A DNA stretch of 64,000 nucleotides from Micromonospora sp. HNM0581 (lineage in GTDB: Bacteria > Actinomycetota > Actinomycetes > Mycobacteriales > Micromonosporaceae): the NCBI RefSeq assembly GCF_012726175.1, contig NZ_JAASAD010000002.1, forward strand, positions 248,001 to 312,000, in the 5' to 3' direction. The notes beneath the pieces were generated by a model. That model had not been told where the DNA came from. It worked only from the letters and a program-made list of their open reading frames with translations, and did no database searches. A program made the position numbers and the translations under genes. Below are positions 8,655-18,080 of the stretch, one piece after another; within the stretch, counting starts at the first letter, position 1; each line of letters opens with the position of its first letter.

Positions 8655-10523
8655 TCAGCCGGCGTGCTTGCGCCGGGCGGCGGCGCGGGCCCGCTGGGTC
8701 TGGTCGAGCATGACCTTGCGGATGCGGACGGCGGCCGGGGTGACCTCTACGCACTCGTCCTCGCGGCAGAACTCCAGCGCCTGCTCCAGCGACAGTTTGC
8801 GTGGCGGGATCAGCTTCTCGGTCTCCTCGGCGGTGGAGGAACGCATGTTCGTGAGCTTCTTTTCCTTGGTGATGTTGACGTCCATGTCGTCGGAACGGGA
8901 GTTCTCTCCGACGATCATGCCCTCGTACACCTCGGTGCCGGGCTCGACGAAGAGCGTGCCACGCTCCTGGAGGTTCATCATGGCGAACGCGGTGGCGGCA
9001 CCGGAGCGGTCGGCGACGAGTGAGCCGTTGTTGCGGGTCCGCAGTTCACCGAACCATGGCTCGTACGACTCGAAGACGTGGTGCAGGATGCCGGTGCCCC
9101 GGGTCTCGGTGAGAAACTCGGTGCGGAACCCGATCAGACCGCGGGCCGGTACCAGCCACTCCATCCGGATCCAGCCGGTGCCGTGGTTGACCAACTGCTC
9201 CATCCGGCCCTTGCGGGTGGCCAGCAGCTGGGTGATCGCACCGAGGTACTCGTCGGGAGCGTCGATGGTGAGCCGTTCCACCGGCTCACAGGTTCGCCCG
9301 TCGATCTCCCGGGTGACGACCTGGGGCTTGCCGACGGTCAGCTCGTAGGACTCGCGGCGCATCTGCTCCACCAGGATGGCCAGCGCCAGCTCGCCCCGGC
9401 CCTGAACCTCCCAGGCGTCCGGTCGTTCGGTGGGCAGCACCCGCAGCGACACGTTGCCGATGAGCTCCTTGTCCAGGCGGTCCTTGACCATCCGGGCGGT
9501 GACTTTGGCGCCCTTGACTCGGCCGACCAGGGGCGAGTTGTTGGTGCCGATGGTCATCGAGATGGCCGGTTCGTCGACGGTGATCAGCGGCAGCGGAACC
9601 GGGTTCTCGGCATGGGCCAGGGTTTCGCCGATCATGATCTCGGGGATGCCGGCGACCGCGATGATGTCGCCCGGGCCGGCGCTGTCGGCGGGCTTGCGCT
9701 CCAGTCCCTCGGTCATCAGCAGCTCGGAGATGCGGACCCGCTGGGTGCTGCCGTCGGTGCGGCACCAGGCAACGGACTGGCCCTTGGCGATGGTGCCCTG
9801 TCGTACCCGGCACAGCGCGAGGCGGCCGAGGAACGGGGAGGCGTCGAGGTTGGTGACGTGTGCCTGCAGGGGAGCGTTCTCGTCGTACGCGGGTGGTGGG
9901 ATGGTGTCCAGCAGGGTGCGGAACAGCGGTTCGAGGCTGTGGCTGTCGTCGGGCACCGAGCCGTCGGCGGGTTGGGTCAGCGAGGCGATGCCGTCGCGGG
10001 CGCAGGCGTAGACGATCGGGAAGTCGATCTGCTCCTCGTCGGCGTCGAGGTCGAGGAAGAGCTCGTAGGTGTCGTCGACGACCTCCTTGATGCGGGCGTC
10101 GGGGCGGTCCACCTTGTTGATCACGAGGATGATCGGCATGCGGGCCTTGAGGGCCTTGCGGAGCACGAACCGGGTCTGCGGCAACGGTCCTTCGCTGGCG
10201 TCGACCAGCAGCACCACGCCGTCGACCATGGTCAGGCCGCGTTCGACCTCGCCGCCGAAGTCGGCGTGACCGGGAGTGTCGATGATGTTGATGGTGACGG
10301 GGTCCGAGCCGTCGGCGGGCAGGTAACGCACGCCGGTGTTCTTGGCCAGGATGGTGATGCCCTTCTCCCGTTCCAGGTCCATCGAGTCCATCACCCGCTC
10401 AGTCACCTCGCCCCGGGCGCCGTAGGCACCGGCCTGTCGCAGCATGGCGTCGACCAGGGTGGTCTTGCCGTGGTCGACGTGAGCGATGATGGCGACGTTG
10501 CGAAGGTCCGTGCGAAGCTGCAT
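8655..10523 (-). CDS. typA: Ribosome-associated GTPase TypA/BipA
   Basis: TypA is an EF-G-like translational GTPase that binds 70S ribosomes and helps ribosome assembly and stress growth. The 622-aa product has the P-loop [14 protein letters not shown] at residues ~12-25, the switch II motif [16 protein letters not shown], an EF-Tu-like domain 2 and the TypA-specific C-terminal region. A second in-frame ATG lies at 10532, but the ribosome site GGGAGG directly abuts it and is ideally spaced for the ATG at 10523, which is therefore chosen. It is divergent from the DedA-PAP2 gene and probably co-transcribed with the downstream hydrolase. Confidence 0.96.
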   Translation of the reverse strand: MQLRTDLRNVAIIAHVDHGKTTLVDAMLRQAGAYGARGEVTERVMDSMDLEREKGITILAKNTGVRYLPADGSDPVTINIIDTPGHADFGGEVERGLTMVDGVVLLVDASEGPLPQTRFVLRKALKARMPIILVINKVDRPDARIKEVVDDTYELFLDLDADEEQIDFPIVYACARDGIASLTQPADGSVPDDSHSLEPLFRTLLDTIPPPAYDENAPLQAHVTNLDASPFLGRLALCRVRQGTIAKGQSVAWCRTDGSTQRVRISELLMTEGLERKPADSAGPGDIIAVAGIPEIMIGETLAHAENPVPLPLITVDEPAISMTIGTNNSPLVGRVKGAKVTARMVKDRLDKELIGNVSLRVLPTERPDAWEVQGRGELALAILVEQMRRESYELTVGKPQVVTREIDGRTCEPVERLTIDAPDEYLGAITQLLATRKGRMEQLVNHGTGWIRMEWLVPARGLIGFRTEFLTETRGTGILHHVFESYEPWFGELRTRNNGSLVADRSGAATAFAMMNLQERGTLFVEPGTEVYEGMIVGENSRSDDMDVNITKEKKLTNMRSSTAEETEKLIPPRKLSLEQALEFCREDECVEVTPAAVRIRKVMLDQTQRARAAARRKHAG

Positions 10524-10647
10524 GTGCTCCATCCTCCCGCCTGGGCGGGAACGGTGTGGCGTCGGGGTCACCCCGGGTGGTTCCGCCGCTGCGGCGTGGC
10601 GCTGTCACACTTGTGGGGCAGTCCTGCCGAGGTGATCCGGGGGCGTC

Positions 10648-12000
10648 GTGCACGATCTGCTCAGTTCGGTGCAGAGCCTGCCACCGGGGCTGATCTACGT
10701 GGTGGCGGCGCTGATCGTCGCCGCCGAGACGGCATTGATCATCGGTCTGGTGGCGCCCGGTGAGGCGACGCTGTTGCTGGTGGGCTTTCTCACGTACACC
10801 GGCACGTTGCGGTTCGGTCCGGCGTTGCTGGTGATGATCGCAGCCGCCGCGCTCGGCGATGCGTTGGCGTTCCGGGCCGGTCGGCGTTACGGGCCTCGGT
10901 TACGCGCCAGCAGGTGGGGTGTGCGGGTGGGCCCGCAGCGGTGGGCCCGCGCCGACGCGATGCTCGCCCGGATGGGCGGGCGGGGAATCCTCACCGCCCG
11001 ATGGGTGGCGTTCGCCCGTACGCTGGTGCCCCGGCTGGCCGGTGCCTCCGGCATGCCGTACCGGCACTTCGTGTTCTGGAACCTGGCCGGGGTCAGCACC
11101 TGGGTGGGTGCTTCGGTGCTCGTCGGGCAGCTGGCCGGGGAGTCGTACGAGACGGTTTCCCGGATGCTGGGCCAGGCCACCGGTGCGGTGCTGGTGTTGG
11201 TGGCCGCGTTGGTTGCGGTGGTGCTGGCCGGCCGCTGGCTGGGCCGGAACCCCGATCCGGCGCGGGCGTTGCTGATCCGGGCGGCCCGGCTGCCGCCGCT
11301 GCGGTGGCTGTCGGCCCGCTACGGGCTGCTGTTCTTTTTGTTGAGTCTGCGTCTCGGGCCGGCGTGGGCGCTGCTGGCGAACCTGGCGGTCGGGGTGCTG
11401 CTGCTGTTCGTGGTGGCGCTGCTGATCGCGTGGGCCCTGCGGATGGTGGTCCGCAACAGCGGGTTGGCCCTCGTCGACGGGGTGATCGCGGGCTGGTTCA
11501 CGGCGCGGCGGACACCTGACGCGGTGGCGGTGACCGAGGCGGCGGTGTCGGTGCTGCGGGGCTGGCCGCTGATCGTGGCGGTGGCAGCGGTGGCCCTGGT
11601 GCAGGCCTGGCGGCAGCGGCCCTGGCGGGCGGATCTGCTCAGTGTGGTCGGTACGGTTGGCGCTTTCGTGCCGCTCGTGGTGTTGGCGGCTGTGGCGGAC
11701 CTGGCCGCCGGTGGCCGGGTGGTGTTGTTCTCCACCCAGAACGTGGTGGTGACCGCGAGCCTGTGCACGCTGGCGTGGCTGGTGTCGCGGGGGGCCCGGT
11801 GGCCGGTGGCGGTCGCCGCGTGGACCGTGGCGGCGGCCGGTGTGGTCACCATCGGCGGTGCCCGGCTGTACCTGGGGTTGAGTACGGCCAGCGGCACCGT
11901 CGGCGCGGTGTTGTTGGGCGCCGCCTGGACGGCGGTGTTCATGGTCGCCTGGGCTACCCGGGACCGGGCGGTGGCCGGGGGTGGGTCCGCCGCACGGTGA
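10648..12000 (+). CDS. DedA/VTT membrane protein fused to a degenerate PAP2-like domain
   Basis: Residues 1-200 form a DedA (SNARE-associated/VTT) domain, with the LVAPGEATLLLVGFL entry segment and FARTLVPRLAGASGMPYRHF. DedA proteins are implicated in lipid-carrier flipping. Residues ~225-435 form a second polytopic domain that aligns with PAP2 phosphatases. The catalytic PSGH is replaced by STQN (362-365). The second motif, R-x5-H-x3-D, keeps R406 but has S412 and G416 in the His and Asp positions. It is therefore a DedA-PAP2 fusion whose phosphatase half is probably inactive. The GTG start has a G-rich sequence (CCGGGGGCG) upstream. It converges with the MmpL gene. Confidence 0.82.
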   Translation: MHDLLSSVQSLPPGLIYVVAALIVAAETALIIGLVAPGEATLLLVGFLTYTGTLRFGPALLVMIAAAALGDALAFRAGRRYGPRLRASRWGVRVGPQRWARADAMLARMGGRGILTARWVAFARTLVPRLAGASGMPYRHFVFWNLAGVSTWVGASVLVGQLAGESYETVSRMLGQATGAVLVLVAALVAVVLAGRWLGRNPDPARALLIRAARLPPLRWLSARYGLLFFLLSLRLGPAWALLANLAVGVLLLFVVALLIAWALRMVVRNSGLALVDGVIAGWFTARRTPDAVAVTEAAVSVLRGWPLIVAVAAVALVQAWRQRPWRADLLSVVGTVGAFVPLVVLAAVADLAAGGRVVLFSTQNVVVTASLCTLAWLVSRGARWPVAVAAWTVAAAGVVTIGGARLYLGLSTASGTVGAVLLGAAWTAVFMVAWATRDRAVAGGGSAAR

Positions 12001-12013
12001 GCGCAGCCGACCA

Positions 12014-12029
12014 CCCCCGGGTGCGGGGG
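12014..12029. terminator. Hairpin between convergent genes
   Basis: CCCCC (12014-12018) and GGGGG (12025-12029) flank a 6-nt loop. They fill the 29-bp gap between the DedA-PAP2 stop and the MmpL stop. There is no T-run, as is usual for high-GC terminators. Confidence 0.45.
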
Positions 12030-14150
12030 CTACGACGTCTGGGCGCTGGAGTCGGCGTGCCGCTGACTGGGGTGCTGACCGTCGCGGATTCGGCCGGGCC
12101 ACCAGAAGCGTTCGCCGAGGAGGAACGCCAGTGCCGGAACGACGACCGTGCGAACCAGCAGAGTGTCCAGCAACACACCGAGGCAGACGATGATCCCGAT
12201 CTGGGTGAGGGTGATCAGTGGTAGCACGCCGAGAACCGCGAAGACGGCGGCGAGCAGGATACCGGCGCTGGTGATGACGCCGCCGGTGACGCGCAGCGCG
12301 GAAAGCATTCCCTCGCGGGTACCGGCGGTGCGGGCGTCCTCGCGGGCGCGGGTGACCAGGAAGATGTTGTAGTCGACGCCGAGCGCCACCAGGAAGACGA
12401 AGGCCAGCAGCGGCACGCTGGTGTCCAGTGCGGGGAAGCCGAGCACGTAGTCGAAGATCAGCCAGGCGCCGCCGAGGCTGGCGAAGTACGACGCGACGAC
12501 GGTGACCACGAGCAGCACCGGAGCGAGCAGGCCGCGCAGCAGCAGGATCAGGACGGCACCGACCAGGAGCAGGATCAGCGGGAGGATGAGGCGTAGGTCC
12601 TCGGCGTCGGCCGCCGATGCGTCGTACGCGCCGGCCACGGTGCCGCCGACGATGGCGCCGGTCGGGGTGTCACCGCCCGCGGCGGCGGGTGGTGCGGAGC
12701 CGGGTACGGCGGCGACCGCGTCGCGTAGGGCCTCGAGTGTCCGGTCGGAGGCGGTGGTGCCGGGTTCGGCGTCGAGTACGACGTCGATCTGGGCGACGGC
12801 GGGGCCGGCGGTGCCGGGACGGGCGGAGGCGACCCCGGGTACCGCGGCGGCGGCTGCGGTGACCGCCGGTACGGCGTCGGGTCGGGTCAGCACCGCGACC
12901 GGTTGGGTGGTGCCGGCGGGGAAGGCGCTCGCAAGGGTCTGCGCCCCGGCGACAGCTTCCGGCTGGACCCGGAACTGTTCGGTCTCCGACAGCCCGGTCC
13001 GTAGGCCGAGGCCGCCCAGGGCCAGGCCGACCAGCAGCAGGGTGGCCAGGGCCGCGACAGGTACGGGACGGCGGATCACGGCGGAGCCGAGCCGACCCCA
13101 GATCCGGCCCTCTCGGCCCTTGCTGCCGACGTGCGGTACGAAAGGCCAGAACAGGCGTCGTCCGAGTAGCACCAGTGCGGCCGGTAGCACGATCAGGGCC
13201 GCCGCCATGGCCAGGAGAATTCCGGTGGCGCACGCGACGGCGAGAGCCCGGTTGAGTTCCCGTTCGCTGAGCAGCAGGGTGAGTACGCCGAGCATGACGG
13301 TGCCGCCGCTGGCGAGGATCGGTTCGGCGGTGCGGTGCAGCGCGGCACGCATGGCCGCGAACCGGTCCGCTTCGCGGCGCAGTTCCTCCCGGTAGCGGGC
13401 GATCAGCAGCAGGGCGTAGTTGGTGGCTGCGCCGAAGACGAGGACGCTGGCGATTCCGGACACGGCCCCGCCGGGGTAGTTGATGCCGACTGCGGGGATG
13501 ACCGTGTCGAGGGCTCGCAGGGCGACCTGTTCGGTGGCTGCCACGACGGCCAGTGGCACCATCCACAGCAGCGGGCTGCGGTAGGTGACGAGCAGCAGCA
13601 GCGCGACGACAGCGGCGGTGACGGCGAGTAGGGTGGTGTCGGCGCCCTGGAAGACCTTCGTGAGGTCGGCGGTGAAGGCCGGAGCGCCGGTCACCTCGAC
13701 GGTCAGGTCTGCCGGTAGCGCGGTGAGTGCCTCGCGGATCTCGGCCACGGTGGCGGCCACCGCTTCCTGGCCCCCGTCGGTGCTCAGCGGTACGGCGACC
13801 AGGGCCACGGTGCCCTCGGGGGAGAGCCGTGGCGGCGGGACCTGGCCGGTGGCGAGGCCACTGAGGGAGCTGGTGCCGGCGGCGACGGCGGTGCGGTCGC
13901 TGTCGGTCAACGGTGTTCGGTCGTTGCGGGTGACCACCACGATGGCCGGCTGGACGTCGCTGGCGGGTAGTTCGCCCTGAAGCCGCTCGACCTGGGTGGA
14001 TTGCCACTGGCCGGACAGACCGGTGGCGGAGACGGGCGCCGGGTTGGCGGGGGTGGGCAGCCAGTAGATGGCCGCGCCCACGGCGAGGGCTGCCAGGATG
14101 GTGAGCCAGGCGTTGCGGTGACGGCCCGCCACGCGGGTGAACACGGACAT
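12030..14150 (-). CDS. MmpL-family RND transporter
   Basis: The 706-aa product has the MMPL layout: one N-terminal membrane segment, a ~150-residue extracytoplasmic loop, a block of five to six membrane segments, and then the same pattern again. VLVFGAATNYALLLIARYREELRR and FLVALGVDYNIFLVTRAREDAR are the two equivalent segments with the proton-relay region. Family members export lipids or drugs using the proton gradient. The ATG at 14150 is chosen because GGGGAG precedes it; an upstream extension lacks a ribosome site. It is divergent from a MarR gene, with a palindrome over its promoter, so it is a likely MarR-controlled efflux pump of unknown substrate. Confidence 0.93.
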   Translation of the reverse strand: MSVFTRVAGRHRNAWLTILAALAVGAAIYWLPTPANPAPVSATGLSGQWQSTQVERLQGELPASDVQPAIVVVTRNDRTPLTDSDRTAVAAGTSSLSGLATGQVPPPRLSPEGTVALVAVPLSTDGGQEAVAATVAEIREALTALPADLTVEVTGAPAFTADLTKVFQGADTTLLAVTAAVVALLLLVTYRSPLLWMVPLAVVAATEQVALRALDTVIPAVGINYPGGAVSGIASVLVFGAATNYALLLIARYREELRREADRFAAMRAALHRTAEPILASGGTVMLGVLTLLLSERELNRALAVACATGILLAMAAALIVLPAALVLLGRRLFWPFVPHVGSKGREGRIWGRLGSAVIRRPVPVAALATLLLVGLALGGLGLRTGLSETEQFRVQPEAVAGAQTLASAFPAGTTQPVAVLTRPDAVPAVTAAAAAVPGVASARPGTAGPAVAQIDVVLDAEPGTTASDRTLEALRDAVAAVPGSAPPAAAGGDTPTGAIVGGTVAGAYDASAADAEDLRLILPLILLLVGAVLILLLRGLLAPVLLVVTVVASYFASLGGAWLIFDYVLGFPALDTSVPLLAFVFLVALGVDYNIFLVTRAREDARTAGTREGMLSALRVTGGVITSAGILLAAVFAVLGVLPLITLTQIGIIVCLGVLLDTLLVRTVVVPALAFLLGERFWWPGRIRDGQHPSQRHADSSAQTS

Positions 14151-14172
14151 CGAACTCCCCAACGAACGAGTA

Positions 14173-14187
14173 TCTAGACAGTCGAGA
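14173..14187. promoter_or_regulatory. Operator palindrome 1 (MarR candidate) at the MmpL promoter
   Basis: TCTAGAC-A-GTCGAGA is a dyad with one mismatch. It overlaps the inferred MmpL -10 (TAGATA on the minus strand, 14171-14176), which has TTGATA (14196-14201) as a possible -35. The same dyad recurs 61 bp away. Confidence 0.6.
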
Positions 14188-14233
14188 TTTTCACCTATCA
14201 AAAAAGATGCTGCAACCGCTCGCAGGTGAAGAT

Positions 14234-14248
14234 TCTCGTCGGTCGAGA
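14234..14248. promoter_or_regulatory. Operator palindrome 2 (MarR candidate) at the marR promoter
   Basis: TCTCGTC-G-GTCGAGA has the same half-site GTCGAGA, the same 1-bp spacer and again one mismatch. It covers the -35 region of the inferred marR promoter, whose -10 is TATGCT at 14266-14271. Confidence 0.6.
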
Positions 14249-14306
14249 CGGGCGGGTGGCTCGGTTATGCTGCGAACCCGGGAACGTCGGGAGGAAGCGG
14301 CGGGAT

Positions 14307-14837
14307 GTGACAGCGCACGGTATGTACCGCCGGCGCGACACGCGCCGGGACGAGTTGATCGCCGAGATCACGGCCGAACTACGTCGTTACGGCGTGAACG
14401 CGCAGCACGTGGGTCATGCCTTCGCCGGCCAGCACGGTCTCAACGCCACGGACCTGCAGGCACTGATCGCCGTGATGGACGCCGAGCTGGTCGGTGACCC
14501 GATCACGCCCGGTCGGCTCGGCGAACACCTCGGACTCTCCTCCGGTTCGGTGACGGCCCTGATCGACCGCCTGGAACGCGCCGGGCATCTGCGCCGAGAC
14601 CGGGACACCACGGACCGGCGAAAGGTGCTGCTGCGCTACGCCCAGCGCGGCGCCGAGCTGGCAACGGGTTTCTTCCGGCCGTTGGGTGAACGTACCGACC
14701 GGGTGATGGCCGGCTTCCGCGACGACGAGCTGGAGGTGGTGTACCGGTTCATCACGGCGATGGGAGCCTCGCTGCGGGAGCACCGGGACGAGGTCCGAGC
14801 CGCCCGGACCGAGCCGCATCGACGCCGGTCGGAGTGA
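14307..14837 (+). CDS. MarR-family transcriptional regulator
   Basis: The ~176-aa product has a winged HTH at about residues 60-115 (ITPGRLGEHLGLSSGSVTALIDRLERAGHLRR and the wing RDTTDRRKVLL) between helical dimerisation segments. The frame is open to 14226, but a candidate promoter (TATGCT at 14266) followed by GGGAGG supports the GTG at 14307. It is divergent from the MmpL gene, and two identical-type palindromes sit in the shared promoter region, so it probably represses both the pump and itself. The CocE-type hydrolase starts 3 bp after its stop and is likely co-transcribed. Confidence 0.88.
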   Translation: MTAHGMYRRRDTRRDELIAEITAELRRYGVNAQHVGHAFAGQHGLNATDLQALIAVMDAELVGDPITPGRLGEHLGLSSGSVTALIDRLERAGHLRRDRDTTDRRKVLLRYAQRGAELATGFFRPLGERTDRVMAGFRDDELEVVYRFITAMGASLREHRDEVRAARTEPHRRRSE

Positions 14838-14840
14838 TCC

Positions 14841-16520
14841 GTGCTCGATGCTCTGGCGGCTGGACTCGCCGCCGTCGCGCTGCGACTGCCCCCACCGCGG
14901 ACCCGACGGGTCTCCGTCACCCGGGACATCGCGCTGCGGGTACGGGACGGCGTGCTGCTACGCGCCGACCACTACGCGCCCAACCTGCCCGCCGCGCCCA
15001 CCGTCCTGATCCGCACCCCGTACGGGCGGGCCGGACCGATGCGGTTGCTCTGCCGACTCGCCGCCGAGCAGGGATTTCACGTGGTCATCCAGTCGTGCCG
15101 GGGCACCGGCGGCTCCGGAGGCGAGTTCGAGCCGCTCGTGCACGAACGTGACGACGGAATGGACACGCTCGACTGGTTGCGTCGACAGCGGTGGTGGACC
15201 GGAGCGTTCGGCATGTTCGGCGCCAGCTACCAGGGTTTCGTCCAGTGGGCGCTCGCGGCGGACGCCGGCCCCCAACTACGGGCGATGGTCGCGGTCGCCA
15301 CCGCCTCGACAACCCGCGACTCCACCTATGCCGGAGAATCGTTCGCCCTGGACACCGTGTTGACCTGGGCCGAGCTGTTGCAGGCGCAGACCGTCCCGTG
15401 GCTGGCCCGCCAGTGGGAGCTCAAGCGCGGCCAGCCGAGGCTGACCGCCGCCCTGTCCCACCTGCCGTTGGTCGAGGCCGACCGGGTCGCCACGGGGGTG
15501 ACCGTGCCGTTCTTTCAGCAGTGGCTACGGCACCACACCCCGCACGCCGACTACTGGCGCAGCCGGGTCTTCGACGACCGGCTGCACCTGGTCACCGCCC
15601 CCGTGGCGATGATCAGCGGCTGGCACGACATTTTTCTGCCGGCTCAACTGCGCGACTACGCGGCGCTGCGGGCCGTCGGTGCGCGGCCACGTCTGGTGGT
15701 CGGGCCATGGACACACGGCAGTCCGGGTATGTTCGTCGCCGCCCTGCGCGAGGGACTGGGCTGGCTTGGCACCCACCTGTGCGACGAGCGGTCCGGTGAC
15801 GTCACCGACGCCCCAGCCGACACGGCGGTGCGGGTGCACGTCGGTGGCGCCGGTGGTGGCTGGCGTGATTTGCCCGACTGGCCGCCGCCCGCCGAGGTCG
15901 TACGGTGGCACCTGCACCCTGGCGGGGTCCTGCGAGCCGCTGAGCCGGTGCCGTCGCCGCCGGACGGATTCTGGTACGACCCGGCCGATCCGACGCCTTC
16001 TCTCGGCGGTCCGCTGCTGGTGGCTCAACGGGCCGGACCGTTCGACAATCGCCCGATCGAGGCGCGGCCCGACGTGCTGACCTGGACCAGCGAACCGCTG
16101 ACCGCCGGAATCGAGGTGGTCGGGCCGGTACGTGCCCAGATCTACCTGCGCAGTGACCTCAGGTACCTGGACGTTTTCGTTCGGCTGTGCGATGTGGATG
16201 CTCGGGGTCGCTCGTGGAACATCTGTGACGGGCTGGTCCGGCTCGACCCGCAGCGCTTCCCCGCCGACGACACGGACACCGTCGCGGTGTCGGTCGAGAT
16301 GTGGCCCACCGCTCATCGTTTCGCTCCCGGGCGCCGGCTGCGGCTACAGGTCTCCGGCGGGGCCCATCCCCGCTACGCACGCAACCCGGGCACCGGTGAA
16401 CCCCTCGGTGAGGCTGTGACACTCCGTAGTGGATTTCGAGAGATCATGCATGATCCGAAGTGTCCGTCCGCAGTGGTCCTACCGGTCGTCCACTCTGCCT
16501 CTCAGCCTCCTCCAAGCTGA
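14841..16520 (+). CDS. CocE/NonD-family alpha/beta hydrolase
   Basis: The 559-aa product matches the Xaa-Pro dipeptidyl-peptidase/cocaine-esterase family. It has a nucleophile elbow GASYQG (S129), an acid in GWHDIFL and a catalytic His in GPWTHGSPG. A C-terminal jelly-roll domain (~330-550) carries ITAGIEVVGP-like family blocks (here LTAGIEVVGPVRAQIYLRSD). These enzymes hydrolyse esters or amides. No signal peptide is present, so it is probably cytoplasmic. Its start lies 3 bp after the MarR gene, linking it to the same regulator and possibly to detoxification of the compound that induces the pump. Confidence 0.9.
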   Translation: MLDALAAGLAAVALRLPPPRTRRVSVTRDIALRVRDGVLLRADHYAPNLPAAPTVLIRTPYGRAGPMRLLCRLAAEQGFHVVIQSCRGTGGSGGEFEPLVHERDDGMDTLDWLRRQRWWTGAFGMFGASYQGFVQWALAADAGPQLRAMVAVATASTTRDSTYAGESFALDTVLTWAELLQAQTVPWLARQWELKRGQPRLTAALSHLPLVEADRVATGVTVPFFQQWLRHHTPHADYWRSRVFDDRLHLVTAPVAMISGWHDIFLPAQLRDYAALRAVGARPRLVVGPWTHGSPGMFVAALREGLGWLGTHLCDERSGDVTDAPADTAVRVHVGGAGGGWRDLPDWPPPAEVVRWHLHPGGVLRAAEPVPSPPDGFWYDPADPTPSLGGPLLVAQRAGPFDNRPIEARPDVLTWTSEPLTAGIEVVGPVRAQIYLRSDLRYLDVFVRLCDVDARGRSWNICDGLVRLDPQRFPADDTDTVAVSVEMWPTAHRFAPGRRLRLQVSGGAHPRYARNPGTGEPLGEAVTLRSGFREIMHDPKCPSAVVLPVVHSASQPPPS

Positions 16521-16682
16521 TTCAAAGCCCATCTGAGCTGGGCATTTGCCGGCAGTTCGAGTTATCGTGGTGGTACGCCCGGCGCCGTGCAACCGATCGA
16601 CCGGGCCTGCCGGTGAGCCTCTCCACCGCGTACGCGGTGTCACTGTCGCGCCTGGTCCTCAATGAATAGCGAAGGGGGATCC

Positions 16683-17579
16683 ATGACGCGGGCACCGGCA
16701 AATCTTCTCGCCGTCCGTAGTCTGCTGCTTGAGCATCTCGACCGCGATCCCAAGCGTGGTCGAGACGAGGATCTCGAACCCAACGAGGTCGGCATCGTCG
16801 GCGACGCCAACCATCGAGGGGGCTACCACTGCGGGTCGGACCGGGTCGTCACCAACGACTACTCGGTGGTCGAGTCGAGCCGCGACCGCAACGGGCTCAC
16901 TCTCGACGCCGCAGCCCTGGACGTGGGAACGTTCCGACTCAACTCCCGCGGCCGAACCCACAACCTGTTCACATTCTCGACCTGGTGTGTGGCGCAGTGC
17001 GCCGCGAACGCCCCGGACACCCGCGACATCCGAGAGATCATCTATTCGCCGGACGGCAAGGTGGTCCGGCGCTGGGACCGGCTCGGTCGCCGCAGCACCG
17101 GGGACCGGTCCCACCTGTGGCACACCCACTTCAGCTTCTTCCGAGACTCGATCAAGGCGAAACGCGACCAGCGGCCCCTGTTCCGCCGCTACCTGACCGC
17201 CATCGGACTACTCGACTCCGAAGATGGGGAGAATGACATGACACCCGAGGAGCACAACTGGCTCAAGACCGTCCACCGCAACCTCACCGTGCTGGACGGT
17301 CGCAACCCGGTCGGACAGACCTACACCCGGATGGCTATGGGGGAGGACCACATCAACCCCGACTTCCAGGTCTCCCATCCGACGCTACGTAGCATCGGCG
17401 CCCAGCTCACCGCCCTGCAGGGCGCGGTGGAATCGCTGGTCAACCGGGATTTCACCGACGAGCAGGCGATAGTCGCCGGGGTGCTGGCCGGTCTCACCCC
17501 GCAGGAGATCGCGGCAGCGATCCCGCCCACCGTGGCGGACCAGGTCGTCAGTGAGCTGAGCCGGCGCCTGGCGGCCTGA
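16683..17579 (+). CDS. Phage-like protein with an M15-peptidase-type metal motif
   Basis: This 298-aa protein is not a firmly named family. Its first ~155 residues resemble the M15/hedgehog-type DD-peptidase fold seen in actinophage lysin and tail modules: EVGIVGDANHRGGYHCG (H49), DAAALDVGTF (D80) and HLWHTHFSFF (H147, H149) could bind zinc. The rest is helical and ends in a segment with LTPQEIAAAIPPTVADQVV, reminiscent of phage structural or lysis proteins. The ATG at 16683 is chosen because GAAGGGGG precedes it. No other phage genes are nearby, and a bidirectional terminator follows. Function is inferred from motifs only. Confidence 0.6.
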   Translation: MTRAPANLLAVRSLLLEHLDRDPKRGRDEDLEPNEVGIVGDANHRGGYHCGSDRVVTNDYSVVESSRDRNGLTLDAAALDVGTFRLNSRGRTHNLFTFSTWCVAQCAANAPDTRDIREIIYSPDGKVVRRWDRLGRRSTGDRSHLWHTHFSFFRDSIKAKRDQRPLFRRYLTAIGLLDSEDGENDMTPEEHNWLKTVHRNLTVLDGRNPVGQTYTRMAMGEDHINPDFQVSHPTLRSIGAQLTALQGAVESLVNRDFTDEQAIVAGVLAGLTPQEIAAAIPPTVADQVVSELSRRLAA

Positions 17580-17593
17580 GGCGGCACCCTGAC

Positions 17594-17621
17594 GGGTGGC
17601 GGCCGGTTCCGGCCGCCACCC
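17594..17621. terminator. Bidirectional terminator hairpin
   Basis: GGGTGGCGGCCGG (17594-17606) and CCGGCCGCCACCC (17609-17621) pair perfectly over 13 bp around TT. The hairpin is between the convergent phage-like gene and the cold-shock gene. Confidence 0.75.
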
Positions 17622-17657
17622 ACCGCCGTGCGGTCAGCCCCACGGGACCGGTACGAG

Positions 17658-17861
17658 TCAGAGCGGACGGACGTTGTCCGCCTGCGGGCCCTTCTGCCCC
17701 TGGGTCACGTCGAACTCGACCTTCTGCCCCTCGGTCAGCTCGCGGTAACCGCTGGACTGGATGGCCGAGTAGTGGACGAAGACGTCGGGTCCTCCGCCGT
17801 CCTGCTCGATGAAGCCGAAGCCCTTTTCGGAGTTGAACCACTTCACGGTGCCGGTTGCCAT
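17658..17861 (-). CDS. cspA: Cold-shock-domain protein (CspA family)
   Basis: The 67-aa product is a single cold-shock domain. It has RNP1-like KGFGFI, RNP2-like VFVHYS and the conserved start [20 protein letters not shown]. These small nucleic-acid-binding proteins act as RNA chaperones. A ribosome site (GGGAGAGAG) precedes the ATG. The 230-bp upstream gap is shared with a divergent DedA gene and would hold a long 5' UTR, as is usual for csp genes. Confidence 0.96.
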   Translation of the reverse strand: MATGTVKWFNSEKGFGFIEQDGGGPDVFVHYSAIQSSGYRELTEGQKVEFDVTQGQKGPQADNVRPL

Positions 17862-18080
17862 GCGTACTCTCTCCCTGTTCCATGCGGTCGACCGCTGGCT
17901 TGCGCGCCGGTGATCGCCCAATACCATCCCGACAGTAACCGGTGGATTGGGGATTTGCCGGGCGAAGCGCCTCAGGCGCTGCCGCGGATGACGACGACGC
18001 GACGGGGATCGGGGTACACCCGCAGGGGCCTCGCCGAAGAATGGGGGCGAAACCTGATGTCCGCGGTGGCGGGCAGGCCC

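Noticed and set aside
9078..10763. Long open frame antisense to typA (561 codons)
   Set aside because: It mirrors the typA gene, whose protein is unmistakable. Long antisense frames are common in GC-rich DNA. The same applies to long frames antisense to pgk, tkt, uvrA and the ABC-F gene.
16525..16550. Hairpin GCCCA/TGGGC after the CocE-type hydrolase
   Set aside because: The 5-bp stem with a 7-nt loop is too weak to call as a terminator.
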